The position numbers and the translations under genes were made by a program. The notes beneath the pieces were generated by a model. It saw only the letters and a program-made list of their open reading frames with translations. It did no database searches and was not told the DNA's origin. Of a stretch of DNA of 64,000 nt, positions 37,776 through 46,827 are shown one piece after another. The stretch is from assembly GCA_036268995.1 (NCBI GenBank), contig DATATB010000161.1:20988-84987 (forward strand), read 5' to 3'. Position 1 is the first letter of the stretch, and each line of letters opens with the position of its first letter. Source of the DNA: DATATB01 sp036268995 (GTDB taxonomy: Bacteria; Planctomycetota; Planctomycetia; Pirellulales; PNKZ01).

Positions 37776-38834
37776 TTACTTGCAGCAGACGGGCACCTGG
37801 CACTCGATGACCTTGGGCACCATCTTGCAGACCCGGCATTGCACCTGCTGGTTCTCCGTGTAGGGAACCATCACCGTGCAATTGACCGTGCGCTGTTCGG
37901 GCACGCACTGATAGCTGCACACGTTGACGGTGCGGGTTTGGACCTGCGGCACGCAGATCGTGCAGCTCACGGTCTTGGTCCGCTGTTCGGGCACCATCAC
38001 CGGGCACTGCACGGTGTAGGAGCGCACTTCGGGCCGGCAAACCGTGACGGTGTAGGTCTGTTGCACCTGGCTCATTTGCGGCTTCATGCAGGTGTAGTTC
38101 ACCTGCTTCTGCACGACTTGCGGCACCCACACGCGCTGCACGCAGCAAGTGGGAGCACAGCAACTCGGCGCGCAGCAACCGCCACCTTGGGCCATGTTGC
38201 GGTGCAGCGAGACTTGCAGGGCCGGAATCTTGCCCGATTGCTTGGCCTGCGGCGCGGGAGCCGGGGCCGTGGGCCGCTCGGAGGGCGACGGCGACTCGGG
38301 CGACAGCGAAGGAGCAGGCGTTGCTTGTCCCGGCGCGGCGGCCGAGGTTCCGCCGCACGTGATCGTTTCCCAATGTCCTTGATCGACGCACACCGTGCGG
38401 CTCATGGTCACCGGCACCATCGTGCAAACCTGCCGCATGCAGGTGCGCGTTTGCTGCTCGGGCACCATCACGGTGCACTGGCGAGTCATCTGTCGCATTT
38501 CCTGGCGGCACACCGTGTAAGTGACGGTGCGCTGCTGCACTTGCGGTACCATCACGGTGCAATGCTGCTGCAACTGCCGGACGACCGGCACGGTCTTGTA
38601 GCAGGTGTAGGTTTGCTGGCGAGTTTCGGGCCGGCAGCGGGTGACCTGGACGGTGCGCGTCTGCGTCTCCCAAGTGGGCACCATCACGGTGCGCTGCACC
38701 GTCTGGTAACACGGCTGGGGCGCGCAGCAAGAGCCACACCCCGTTTGACACGAGCCGGCAAAGGCCGGCAGGACGCTGGTCAGCAGCATCCCATAAGCGG
38801 TAACAGCAGCAATTAGTTTTTTCATTGGCGTCAT
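37776..38834 (-). CDS. Secreted cysteine-rich YTV-repeat protein
   Basis: 352 residues from ATG 38834, with GGGGAGG just upstream; ATG 38825 (MKKLIAAVTAYG) is an alternative. Signal peptide to about PAFAG. The rest is a series of beta-prone units with recurrent TxT(V)Y(T)V and VMVP motifs: YTVCR, YTVTVC, YTVQCPVMVP, CTVMVPEQ, with a proline/serine-rich spacer near residues 175-215 and over 30 cysteines, including CCAPSCCAPTCC. YTV-domain proteins are confined to planctomycetes and were found in the cell wall of Rhodopirellula baltica. A disulfide-linked surface layer role is likely. It is read toward the shared terminator. Confidence 0.92.
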   Translation of the reverse strand: MTPMKKLIAAVTAYGMLLTSVLPAFAGSCQTGCGSCCAPQPCYQTVQRTVMVPTWETQTRTVQVTRCRPETRQQTYTCYKTVPVVRQLQQHCTVMVPQVQQRTVTYTVCRQEMRQMTRQCTVMVPEQQTRTCMRQVCTMVPVTMSRTVCVDQGHWETITCGGTSAAAPGQATPAPSLSPESPSPSERPTAPAPAPQAKQSGKIPALQVSLHRNMAQGGGCCAPSCCAPTCCVQRVWVPQVVQKQVNYTCMKPQMSQVQQTYTVTVCRPEVRSYTVQCPVMVPEQRTKTVSCTICVPQVQTRTVNVCSYQCVPEQRTVNCTVMVPYTENQQVQCRVCKMVPKVIECQVPVCCK

Positions 38835-39305
38835 GACCTCCCCGTCAAAGTGAAACGAACGACGACCCTCAAGCCTCAATTGCACAGTTATGACGCTTGA
38901 TCGCCGTCTGTCTAGTGATTTTCTATTCAGTGTGTGGAAGTAGCGCGGAGACTTCTTGACGAGCATATTCACCGGCGGCGGAAAAGCGATAGAAAAAAAT
39001 CATTCTGATAGCAACTTCGCGGTCCTGGGGGTGCCAAGCGCCGGCACTTCGGCTCGGCATCCATGCTTGATTTTCGCCCCTTCGCGGCGCCATAATTGCC
39101 GACAGTTCGCCGGTCCCCTGCCCCGCCTGCCCCCCAGCCCGCCAGATACATCGCACGTTTTGAGTGCGGCCAGCGACGGCTGCAACCGCGTTGGCTTCCG
39201 CCAAGCCAAATCGGAGCCTGTCCTGCCGCCGGCTGCCAGCCGGCGGCATCCGAGACCAAAACAGCAAAAAACAACCTCAAAACTCCGCAATCCAGAGCAA
39301 TTGTT
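38835..39305. other. Divergent promoter region of YTV and dehydrogenase genes
   Basis: This 471-base gap separates two divergent secreted-protein genes. It contains the hairpin at 39224-39248 and no supported gene. The AT-rich portion near 38890-38935 is the likeliest place for the YTV promoter, but no clear box pair could be assigned. Confidence 0.5.
39224..39248. repeat. REP-like hairpin upstream of the CxxCH dehydrogenase gene
   Basis: TGCCGCCGGCT, GCC, AGCCGGCGGCA: an 11-base perfect stem with a 3-base loop ending 57 bases before the ATG at 39306. It may act in the 5' leader or be a dispersed REP-type sequence. Confidence 0.75.
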
Positions 39306-42300
39306 ATGCATGCCAATCGCCGAAATTTTTTCACGGCCCTCGCGCTGGCAATGATTACGATCGCGTGTGCATCGGCCGCGGAGCCGGACGCTTCGCTCCA
39401 GGAGCAATTGCCGCGGATTCCGCCCACCGAGCCGGCGGCGGCCGAGAAGACGATCCAGTCGCTCGACGGCTTTCGGATGCAATTGATTGCCGCCGAACCG
39501 CTGGTGATGGATCCCGTGGCCATGGCTTATGACGAAGACGGCCGGGCCTGGGTCGTCGAGATGAGCGATTACCCCTATACCGACAAAACCAAGGACGTTG
39601 CCTTCCAGGAAAAAACGGCCGACCTGCCGCTGGGCCGCGTCCGCATCCTCGAAGACGTCGACGGCGATGGCAAGTTCGACAAGAGTTACCTGTTCGCCGA
39701 CCAGTTGTCGTGGCCCACGGGCATTGCCCTGTACAAGGGCGGCGCTTATGTCGCCGGCACGCCCGACATCTGGTACTTCAAAGACACCAACGGCGATCGC
39801 CGCGCGGACATTCGCCGCAAGGTGTTCACGGGGTTTCGCAAGTTCAACGTGCAGGCCGTGATCAACAACCTGGCCTGGGGCTTGGACAATGAGATTTACG
39901 GCGCCGGCTCCAGCAACGGCGGTCGCATCACGTCGCTCGCCACCGGCGGCCAGCCGATCATGTTGTCTCGCGCCGATTTCCGCTTCAGCCCGCTGAACGA
40001 GAAGTTCATCACGATTTCCGGCGGCGCCCGCTTCGGCAATTGCTTCGACGATTGGGGCAATCGGTTCGTGTGCAATATCCGCAATCCTTCGCAACACGTG
40101 CTGCTGCCGAGCCGCTACCTGGCCCGCAATCCGTACCTGCCGGTCGCTTCCGCGATTCATGACGTGTCGGAGGGGGGCGACAACATTCCCGTCTATCGCA
40201 TCAGCCCGCCCGAGCCCTGGCGAGCGGTGCGGGCCGAGCGTTGGGCCAGTGAAGCCGACGGCCGCTACCCGCGCAGTGAAACTAGGGCCGAAGGCTTTAT
40301 CACCAGCACCAGCGGCATCACCGTGTATCGGGGCTCGGCCTATCCGGCCCGGTATCGCGACAACTTGTTCATGGGCGAAGTCTCTGGCAACCTGGTGCAT
40401 CGGCAGACGCTCGAGCCCGACGGCGTGACCTTCATCGCCCGCCGCGCCGATCCGCAGACCGAGTTTGTGCGCTCGACCGACAATTGGTTTCGGCCGGTAA
40501 ACTTTGTCAACGCGCCCGACGGCACGCTGCACGTGCTGGACATGTACCGCGAGACGATCGAGCATCCCTGGTCGATTCCCGACGACATCAAGGCGTTTCT
40601 CGATTTGGAAAGCGGTCGCGATCGCGGCCGGTTGTATCGGCTGGCTCCGCCGGGCTTCCAGGTTCCGAAGCCGCCGCGCTTGGGCTCCGCTTCGACCGCC
40701 GAGTTGGTGGCGGCGCTAGCCAATCGCAACAGTTGGTGGCGCGAAACGGCCCAGCGCCTGCTTGTCGAGCGGCAGGACGCGGCCGCTGCGCCGCTGGCCA
40801 AGACGCTGCTGCGTGAAAGCTCCGAGCCGCTCGGCCGGCTCCATGCCCTCTACACGCTGGCCGGCATCCATTCGCTGGACGACGACGATCTGCTGCTGGC
40901 GTTGCGCGACTCGGTGCCCGGCGTTCGCGAGCACGGCGTGTTGCTGGCCGAGCCGCGCTTGAACGACAAGCCGGCCCTGCGCGAGCGCGTGTTGGCGCTG
41001 GCCGACGACACCGATGTGCGAGTGCGCTTCCAGGTGGCCTTTTCGCTGGGCGAAGTGCAGGACAATCGTGCCGCCGCGGCGCTGGCAACCATCGGCCGCC
41101 GCGACTCGGACGATCCCTGGATGCTGATTGCCGTGCTCAGCTCGAGCAGCCGCTACGCCGACCAAATGCTGACCGACGCCGTGGCCGCGGCCACGGCCGG
41201 CGGGCAGCCGCAAGCGGGGCCGTTTGTGCGGCAATTGGCCACGGTGATTGGCGGCCGCGGTCAGCCGACGCAGATCCAAACCATTTGCAACCAACTGGCA
41301 TCGTTGCCCGCCACGCCTGCCAATCGCTCGCTCGAGCGAGCCGTGATTCTCGGCCTGGGCGACGGACTCAAGCGCTCGCGCCGCAGTTTCGAGCTGGCCA
41401 TGCATGGTGGTTCGGGCCCGGCCGTCGCGCTGGTCGATCGGTTGCTTACGCAAGCCGCGGCCGATGCCCGCGACCCAAAGGCCCCGCTCGCCGCTCGGTT
41501 GGAATCCATTGGACTGCTGACGTGCGGCTCGTTCGAGCGGGCGAGCGGGCCGCTGGCTGAATTGCTCGAAGCACGCCAGCCGCAAGAAATCCAAATGGCC
41601 GCCGCGCGCGCCTTGGCCGGGTTCAACAAGCCACAGATCACGGCCCTGCTGCTGGAACGCTACCGCGCGTACACGCCGGCGATGCGAACCGAAGTGGTCG
41701 AGCTGCTGCTGGCCCGTAGCGACCGCATCGGGCCGCTGCTGGATGCCGTGAAACAGGGACTGGTCAGCCCCGTGCAAATCAGCTCCACCCGCAAGTTGCT
41801 GTTGCTCAAGCACAGCGATCCGAAGATTCGCGCCCAGGCGGCTGCCGTGCTGGGCTCGGCAGCCCCCAGCGCCCGCAAGGAAGTGATTGCCGCCTACAAG
41901 CCGGCGCTGCTCTTGGCGGCCGATCCGCTGCGTGGACAGAAGGTGTTCGAGCGCGAATGCCGCACCTGCCATCGCGCCAACAACGTGGGCCGCGACGTGG
42001 GACCGAACCTGGCCAGCATCCGCCATCGCAGCGGCGAAGAAGTAATGACGCAGGTCCTCGATCCCAACCGCGAAGTGGCCCCCAACTTTATCCAGTACGT
42101 GGTCACGATCGACGACGGCCGAGTGACCACTGGCATTATCGCCAGCGAGACGGCCACCAGCATCACGCTCAAGCGGGCCGAAGATCAGCAGGAAACGATC
42201 CTGCGGCAGAACATCGAGGAAATCGCCAGCGCCGGCACCTCGCTCATGCCCGAAGGGCTCGAAAAGAAGCTGTCGCACCAGGACATGGCCGACCTGCTGC

Positions 42301-42320
42301 GGTTCTTGCTCGGGCGTTAA
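39306..42320 (+). CDS. PVC-type CxxCH dehydrogenase with beta propeller and HEAT repeats
   Basis: 1004 residues from ATG 39306 (MHANRRNFFTALALAM), signal peptide ending near ASAAEP. The first ~480 residues are the membrane-bound-dehydrogenase-type propeller (MAYDEDGRAWVVEM, RVRILEDVDGDGKFD, YRDNLFMGEVSGNLVHR). Residues ~500-860 are HEAT-like helical repeats. A C-terminal cytochrome c domain has haem motif CRTCH near residue 885 and axial Met in SLMPEGLE. Such proteins are a large expanded family in Planctomycetes, Verrucomicrobia and relatives, thought to oxidise sugars or alcohols in the periplasm; the substrate is unproven. It converges with the methyltransferase gene and shares a TTAA with overlapping stop codons. 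Confidence 0.92.
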   Translation: MHANRRNFFTALALAMITIACASAAEPDASLQEQLPRIPPTEPAAAEKTIQSLDGFRMQLIAAEPLVMDPVAMAYDEDGRAWVVEMSDYPYTDKTKDVAFQEKTADLPLGRVRILEDVDGDGKFDKSYLFADQLSWPTGIALYKGGAYVAGTPDIWYFKDTNGDRRADIRRKVFTGFRKFNVQAVINNLAWGLDNEIYGAGSSNGGRITSLATGGQPIMLSRADFRFSPLNEKFITISGGARFGNCFDDWGNRFVCNIRNPSQHVLLPSRYLARNPYLPVASAIHDVSEGGDNIPVYRISPPEPWRAVRAERWASEADGRYPRSETRAEGFITSTSGITVYRGSAYPARYRDNLFMGEVSGNLVHRQTLEPDGVTFIARRADPQTEFVRSTDNWFRPVNFVNAPDGTLHVLDMYRETIEHPWSIPDDIKAFLDLESGRDRGRLYRLAPPGFQVPKPPRLGSASTAELVAALANRNSWWRETAQRLLVERQDAAAAPLAKTLLRESSEPLGRLHALYTLAGIHSLDDDDLLLALRDSVPGVREHGVLLAEPRLNDKPALRERVLALADDTDVRVRFQVAFSLGEVQDNRAAAALATIGRRDSDDPWMLIAVLSSSSRYADQMLTDAVAAATAGGQPQAGPFVRQLATVIGGRGQPTQIQTICNQLASLPATPANRSLERAVILGLGDGLKRSRRSFELAMHGGSGPAVALVDRLLTQAAADARDPKAPLAARLESIGLLTCGSFERASGPLAELLEARQPQEIQMAAARALAGFNKPQITALLLERYRAYTPAMRTEVVELLLARSDRIGPLLDAVKQGLVSPVQISSTRKLLLLKHSDPKIRAQAAAVLGSAAPSARKEVIAAYKPALLLAADPLRGQKVFERECRTCHRANNVGRDVGPNLASIRHRSGEEVMTQVLDPNREVAPNFIQYVVTIDDGRVTTGIIASETATSITLKRAEDQQETILRQNIEEIASAGTSLMPEGLEKKLSHQDMADLLRFLLGR

Positions 42321-43093
42321 GCGCGGCGGGCGACGGCGACTAGCGAGCTGCCAATGGGCCAGTGGAACCCGCGCGCGGTCGCGAGATTTTCCCCCATCGC
42401 AATTGCGCGGCAGACGCGCGAGCCGATGCGGCCGCTGGCGCGTAGGTCCGATCGAGGACGGACTTCGGGCTGAGTCGCGTGGCAGCGCCGCGCCAGCCGC
42501 ACGGCCGCGACGGCCGGAAATAGCAGCGACATGCGATAGCCAAAAATTTGCGGCACGAGGCCGAGTTCGTCGAGCAGGCTGCGGATTTCTTCCGGCCGAT
42601 AGCGCTCGACCGTTCCGACCGCCGTGTCGTGGGCCCCGAACAACCGCGGGCAGGCCGGCACGTGCAGCAGCAACAAGCCGCCCGGCGCAAGCCGGCTGGC
42701 AATGGCCCGCAGCCCGTCGCGACACCGTGCGAGCCCGACGCTCGAAATCACGTCGCAGCACAGAACCAGGTCATACTTCGGCTGCCGCAGTTGCGGCGCG
42801 CACAAGTCGCTGACGTAGATATCGGCGGCGGGGCATTTTTCGCGCGCCCGCAGGACGCACTCGGGTTGCACGTCGAAACCACCAAGATACGCGGGCGACA
42901 AGCATTCCCCGAGCAGCCGGAGATTGGCGCCGGTGCCGCATCCGACGTCGAGCACCGCCGGCCGCGAGGCGATGCGGCAAGCGGGTAACCGGAGAAGCTG
43001 CGCGACGAGATCCTGCAATCCGGCGTACCACCAGTGCGTCTCTTCCGCGGCGCACAACTCGTCGATCATGGGCCCGGGGTGTTCGTCACGCAT
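42317..43093 (-). CDS. SAM-dependent methyltransferase
   Basis: 258 residues from ATG 43093 (MRDEHPGPMIDELCAAEE). Rossmann-fold motif I VLDVGCGTGAN, motif II near GFDVQPE, motif III LVLCCDVISS and GLLLLHVP mark a class I methyltransferase, of the type often paired with glycosyltransferases to modify sugars or lipid carriers. The gene overlaps the end of the upstream GtrB-like gene by eight bases, indicating translational coupling in a three-gene operon. The substrate is not identifiable. Confidence 0.88.
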   Translation of the reverse strand: MRDEHPGPMIDELCAAEETHWWYAGLQDLVAQLLRLPACRIASRPAVLDVGCGTGANLRLLGECLSPAYLGGFDVQPECVLRAREKCPAADIYVSDLCAPQLRQPKYDLVLCCDVISSVGLARCRDGLRAIASRLAPGGLLLLHVPACPRLFGAHDTAVGTVERYRPEEIRSLLDELGLVPQIFGYRMSLLFPAVAAVRLARRCHATQPEVRPRSDLRASGRIGSRVCRAIAMGENLATARGFHWPIGSSLVAVARRA

Positions 43094-44114
43094 CACCGTC
43101 AACCTTCCGGAAAACGTAGCGGACGACGGCCGGCTGGCCCGCAATGGATCGCCTGTTCAGACGGACAAAGCATTCGCCCAGCAGTCCGAGATAGAACAGC
43201 ACCGCCGCGAGCGCGACCAGCAATATCGACGGCCAAATCCCGGCCAAGGGCAGCGTTCCGAGCATGCACAGCACGGCCGCGATTGCGCCCAACAAGGCGG
43301 TCGCGGCGCCGGCGGCCATTGCCGTCCGGAACGGCAGCGTGGAAAAGCCGAGGCAGGTTTCGAGCCAGAGCCCGAACAGCTTGCGATAGGTGTAGCCGGA
43401 CCGGCCGGCCAGCCGTGGCTGATGCTGCACGTCGAGCACGGAGTAACGGCGTGTGGCCTGAAAGATCATGGCGTCGAGATTCACCAGCGGCCCGTCGAAC
43501 CGGCAGAGAACGTCGACCAGGAACCGGTTCACGACCTTGAAGCTCGACAGGTACAAGCCCGGCGGCCGATCGAAGAGCCAGCCGGCGGTGCAGTTGTAGA
43601 GTTGGCTGGCCAGCCGCCGATGCCAGGCATGGCGGAGCTTCGGGTAGCGGGCAAACACCACGTCGGCCTTGCCCGACTCGGCCGCGTCAAACATGCGAGC
43701 CACGTCCTCGGCCGACTGCTGACCGTCGTCATCGACAATGGCGACCCAGCGTCCGCGGCTGTGGGCCAGGCCGATCAGCACGGCGCGCTGCTCGCCGACG
43801 TTATGGTTGAGTTGCACAAATACGATCCGGCCGGGATAGCGCTCGGCGAGCCAATGGCAAACGCCTTCGGAATCATCTTGCGAGAAGTCGTCGACGAGCA
43901 CGATTTCGCTGTCGTCGTCCAGCGCCGCCAACAGCGTTTCGACGACCGTGGCAACCGTGGCCGCCCCGTTGAAAACCGGAATGACAACCGAGCTGGCCGG
44001 CGACGCGTGGGGCTTCCTCCCCTCTTCCCCCGTGGGAGCGGGACCCGGGGGCGCCGGGGCGGGTTCGTGCAGCCGAACCGCGGGAACCTTGACGTACTGT
44101 TCAACGGCACTCAT
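43086..44114 (-). CDS. Family 2 glycosyltransferase with C-terminal membrane spans (GtrB/ArnC-like)
   Basis: 342 residues from ATG 44114 (MSAVEQYVKVPAV). After a proline-rich leader the GT-A domain begins at SSVVIPVFNGAATV, with VLVDDFSQDDSEG, NVGEQRAVLIGL, AIVDDDGQQSAED (DxD-type metal site) and SSFKVVNRFL. Two C-terminal hydrophobic segments (FRTAMAAGAATALLGAI, WPSILLVALAAVLFYLGLL) anchor it, typical for GtrB/ArnC polyprenyl-phosphate sugar transferases. Start is in ATGA overlap with the upstream gene's stop. A frame through this gene continues upstream to 46334, but that part only mirrors the membrane glycosyltransferase. Confidence 0.9.
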   Translation of the reverse strand: MSAVEQYVKVPAVRLHEPAPAPPGPAPTGEEGRKPHASPASSVVIPVFNGAATVATVVETLLAALDDDSEIVLVDDFSQDDSEGVCHWLAERYPGRIVFVQLNHNVGEQRAVLIGLAHSRGRWVAIVDDDGQQSAEDVARMFDAAESGKADVVFARYPKLRHAWHRRLASQLYNCTAGWLFDRPPGLYLSSFKVVNRFLVDVLCRFDGPLVNLDAMIFQATRRYSVLDVQHQPRLAGRSGYTYRKLFGLWLETCLGFSTLPFRTAMAAGAATALLGAIAAVLCMLGTLPLAGIWPSILLVALAAVLFYLGLLGECFVRLNRRSIAGQPAVVRYVFRKVDGDA

Positions 44115-46246
44115 CGATGCACAACCCCCGAAAGCGCCGCGTTTCGCCGCTCGGGCGGACGATTGCGCCAAAAAATGGTGAAGCCGGGCAAGCGCCGGGG
44201 GCCGACGACGATTTGCTTCCTGTGTGGGAATCGACGCCCGAGTTCCTGCTGAAAAGCCGCCGAAGCACCCTTCGGCGAAAACTCCACGAAGTCGCGCAGC
44301 ACGACGAGGTCGATCTGCTGCTGCTCGATGGTATCGAGCAGCCGTTGATCGCGCTCGGGCGTTCCGTAATCGGGATCCAACGTGTCGAAGAAGGTCCGCG
44401 TCGGATTGCGGCGGCCAGTCAGGAAATAGACCTCGGGCGAGTCCGGCAGGGCGAGGATCGCCGAGCCTTTGCGCGAATGCCTGGCCACCTGCGTGATCAG
44501 ACGGCCATACTTTTGCGCCGTGAGGCCGTCGCAGCGGATCGGCCAGCGCGCGCCGGGAATCCGCGCCGTCCAATGAGCGGGATAGTAGAGCCGGCCGAAC
44601 GCCACCGGCATTCCCGGCAAAACCCATAACGTCGAGAAGGCGGCCACCGCCACGGCGAAAACCACCACGGCGATCGGCGCTCCGGCACGCGGCTGTTTGT
44701 GGGCGTGGGCAGCGCGGGCAATCGCCGACTTGCTCTTGCCTCGGTTGCCACTGGCGTGGCTGGCGCTGGCGTGATTGACCGAGGCTGGAAACATCAGCGC
44801 CAGCGTCAACGCACCGGCCACGATCACCAGCGGCGCGGCATACAGAAAATAGATCCCGTGCGGCAGCGGAAACTGCACCAGGCCGAACACGGCGGCCGTG
44901 GCCACGATCAAGAAAGTATCTTCGGCGTGCTCGAAAGCAGGGCCGGCCTTCGCTGCGCGCCGCGAGTCGTGGCGGCGCAGCTCGAACCACAAGCAGAGCA
45001 CCAGGCCGATGCTCGCCGCCAGCGGCGTCAAGCGTGCCGCGTTCCACACGGCCGAATAGCTGGCCGGGTACTTGCCGGCGGCGCACAGTGCAACCGCCGC
45101 GCACGCGACCACGCCGCAGAGCCAGGGCGCCGTCCATCGATATCTCCGAGCCAGCCCGACCGGCACGGCAAGCGCGGTCAGCAGCAAAGCGCCGAGCACG
45201 AAGGGGCCTTTCGAAATCGGCGATCCAATTAAGGCGTCGTCCAGCCGGCGCAGCGGAGAGACAAACACGCCGTGGAACCAGGACGAGACGTCGCCGGCGG
45301 CAGCATACGGCAGCAGGAACAAACCGACCGGCACGGCGAAGCCGGCGAAGAACGTCGCGCCGATCGCCAGCAGCCGCAGAAAGCGGTCGCGCGCGCCACG
45401 GTGGCGCAAACGCCATTCGTTCCACGTCAGAAATCCGGAGATCACAGCCGACGGGCCGACGAACGTGGTGAACTCCGGCAGCTTTGGCACCACGGCCACG
45501 AGGGACGTGAGCATCGCGACGTACGCCCACAAGCCGGCGATCGTGAGCCCAGACCAGTAGCCGTGGGTCGACTCTGTTGGAGCGGGCCGTGCGTCGGACC
45601 GTTGCTGCTCGGCAAAGATCACAAACAGCGCAGCCGCCGCCACAAAGTAGATCCCCACCAGCTTGAACAGGAACGACATGCCGGTGCAGGCCCCGGCGAC
45701 CGCCAGCCACCGCAGTCGCTGCGTGTCGTGATAGTGGAGCATCGCCACGACGGCGAAGATCGTGCAAAACAGGTTGTACCAGGTCGGCATGGGGGAGAAG
45801 TAGTTGGGTAGGCTCGCCAGAAAGGCCGCGGCCGTCGTGAGCGCGGAAACCCATTCGGGCAGCACGCGCCGGCACAGTCCGTACAGGGCCAGAAACGCGA
45901 TCAGCGCACCGGTGAGCAGCACGAGCCGTGCGGAAAGGATGCTCACGCCGAGCACGCGGAAGGCGGCCGCGTTGACGAAGCTCAATAAGCCCGTATAGGG
46001 ATCGTCGAAGTCGCGATGCGGGAGTTCGCCGTGCAGAATGCGTTCGGCGGCCTGCCCGATCGTGCCATCGTCGTGCGGAACAATCGCAAGGTCCATGCGG
46101 CCGATCAAGACGGCGGCGATTGTCACCAAGAGGATCACACGGCAGACGACGTCGGGAAGGCGTGATTGCGGCCGGACGGTTGCGCGGACACGGGCTCTGC
46201 GAACCGTTGTGAAAGGTGCGTGGAGCGACGGCTGGGAGATGCTCAT
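44111..46246 (-). CDS. Polytopic membrane glycosyltransferase (GT39/GT83-like)
   Basis: 711 residues with about 12 or more spans. The N-terminal loop carries a conserved acidic pair, HDDGTIGQAAERILHGELPH then DFDDPYTG, as in the D/E-E motif of GT-C enzymes (ArnT, PMT) that use polyprenyl-phosphate sugars. The C-terminal soluble domain (after LPGMPVAFG) faces the outside, with DSPEVYFLTGRRNP and FVEFSPKGA. It would transfer the sugar made by the downstream GtrB-like enzyme to a surface or lipid acceptor. First gene of a compact operon; a 580-base divergent region lies upstream. Confidence 0.85.
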   Translation of the reverse strand: MSISQPSLHAPFTTVRRARVRATVRPQSRLPDVVCRVILLVTIAAVLIGRMDLAIVPHDDGTIGQAAERILHGELPHRDFDDPYTGLLSFVNAAAFRVLGVSILSARLVLLTGALIAFLALYGLCRRVLPEWVSALTTAAAFLASLPNYFSPMPTWYNLFCTIFAVVAMLHYHDTQRLRWLAVAGACTGMSFLFKLVGIYFVAAAALFVIFAEQQRSDARPAPTESTHGYWSGLTIAGLWAYVAMLTSLVAVVPKLPEFTTFVGPSAVISGFLTWNEWRLRHRGARDRFLRLLAIGATFFAGFAVPVGLFLLPYAAAGDVSSWFHGVFVSPLRRLDDALIGSPISKGPFVLGALLLTALAVPVGLARRYRWTAPWLCGVVACAAVALCAAGKYPASYSAVWNAARLTPLAASIGLVLCLWFELRRHDSRRAAKAGPAFEHAEDTFLIVATAAVFGLVQFPLPHGIYFLYAAPLVIVAGALTLALMFPASVNHASASHASGNRGKSKSAIARAAHAHKQPRAGAPIAVVVFAVAVAAFSTLWVLPGMPVAFGRLYYPAHWTARIPGARWPIRCDGLTAQKYGRLITQVARHSRKGSAILALPDSPEVYFLTGRRNPTRTFFDTLDPDYGTPERDQRLLDTIEQQQIDLVVLRDFVEFSPKGASAAFQQELGRRFPHRKQIVVGPRRLPGFTIFWRNRPPERRNAALSGVVHR

Positions 46247-46827
46247 AGTTGAATGACATGTGAGGTGCAGCGAAAACCGCGTCGCACCAGGCGGCCCGGC
46301 TTGCCGCGCCGCGTGGTTGCCGATGTGTTAGCAAATCGCGGGCCGCACTGGCGCAACAGAGGTTTTAAGCCCGGCCGCTACGGCACATTTTGCTATCATC
46401 GCGCCTCGGAGGCGTGTTGCCGTCACGACATGAAGTCCGGCAGCCGCGACAAACTGTCGGAAATCAGCCGCCAGCCGCGAGAAAAAACGGCTTGCCGCGG
46501 CCTGCCAACTGCCGGCCGGCCAAGGTGAACCGCGCTACGGCGGCATTCGCTCCGGGCCCTGGAGCTGGGCAATTGCATGTCACAAAAGCTCGTGTCGACT
46601 ACTCGCCGCGAACCGGTCACTTTTTTGCGAGCCCCATCCTTTACTTGCTCCCTGCGGATCGCCACAATTCGATCCGATGGTTCTGGGGCAAGAGCCGCTC
46701 CCGCCGCAAGCGCGCATGGAACTGAGCGCGAAACCCGCCGTACACACTCGGAATCGGATTCCTTCGTTCGACCGGCCTTCGGCCACAAGCCCGAGGGATT
46801 GGACGGTCCTGCTGCTGGAGGGCGAAC
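46247..46827. other. Divergent intergenic region, no gene supported
   Basis: This 581-base region separates the glycosylation operon from the acetyltransferase gene. I find neither a supported gene nor a named repeat; a GCCAACTGCCGGCCGGC patch near 46503-46520 is GC-rich. Promoters for both directions should be here. A ribosome-binding site (GGAGGG at 46817-46822) precedes the TTG start at 46828. Confidence 0.5.

Noticed and set aside
44115..46334. Frame continuous with the GtrB-like gene, extending it to 1082 residues
   Set aside because: The upstream part mirrors the membrane glycosyltransferase gene in another frame; its composition (Arg/Ala/Gly-rich) is that of a shadow, and a good start with ATGA overlap exists at 44114.
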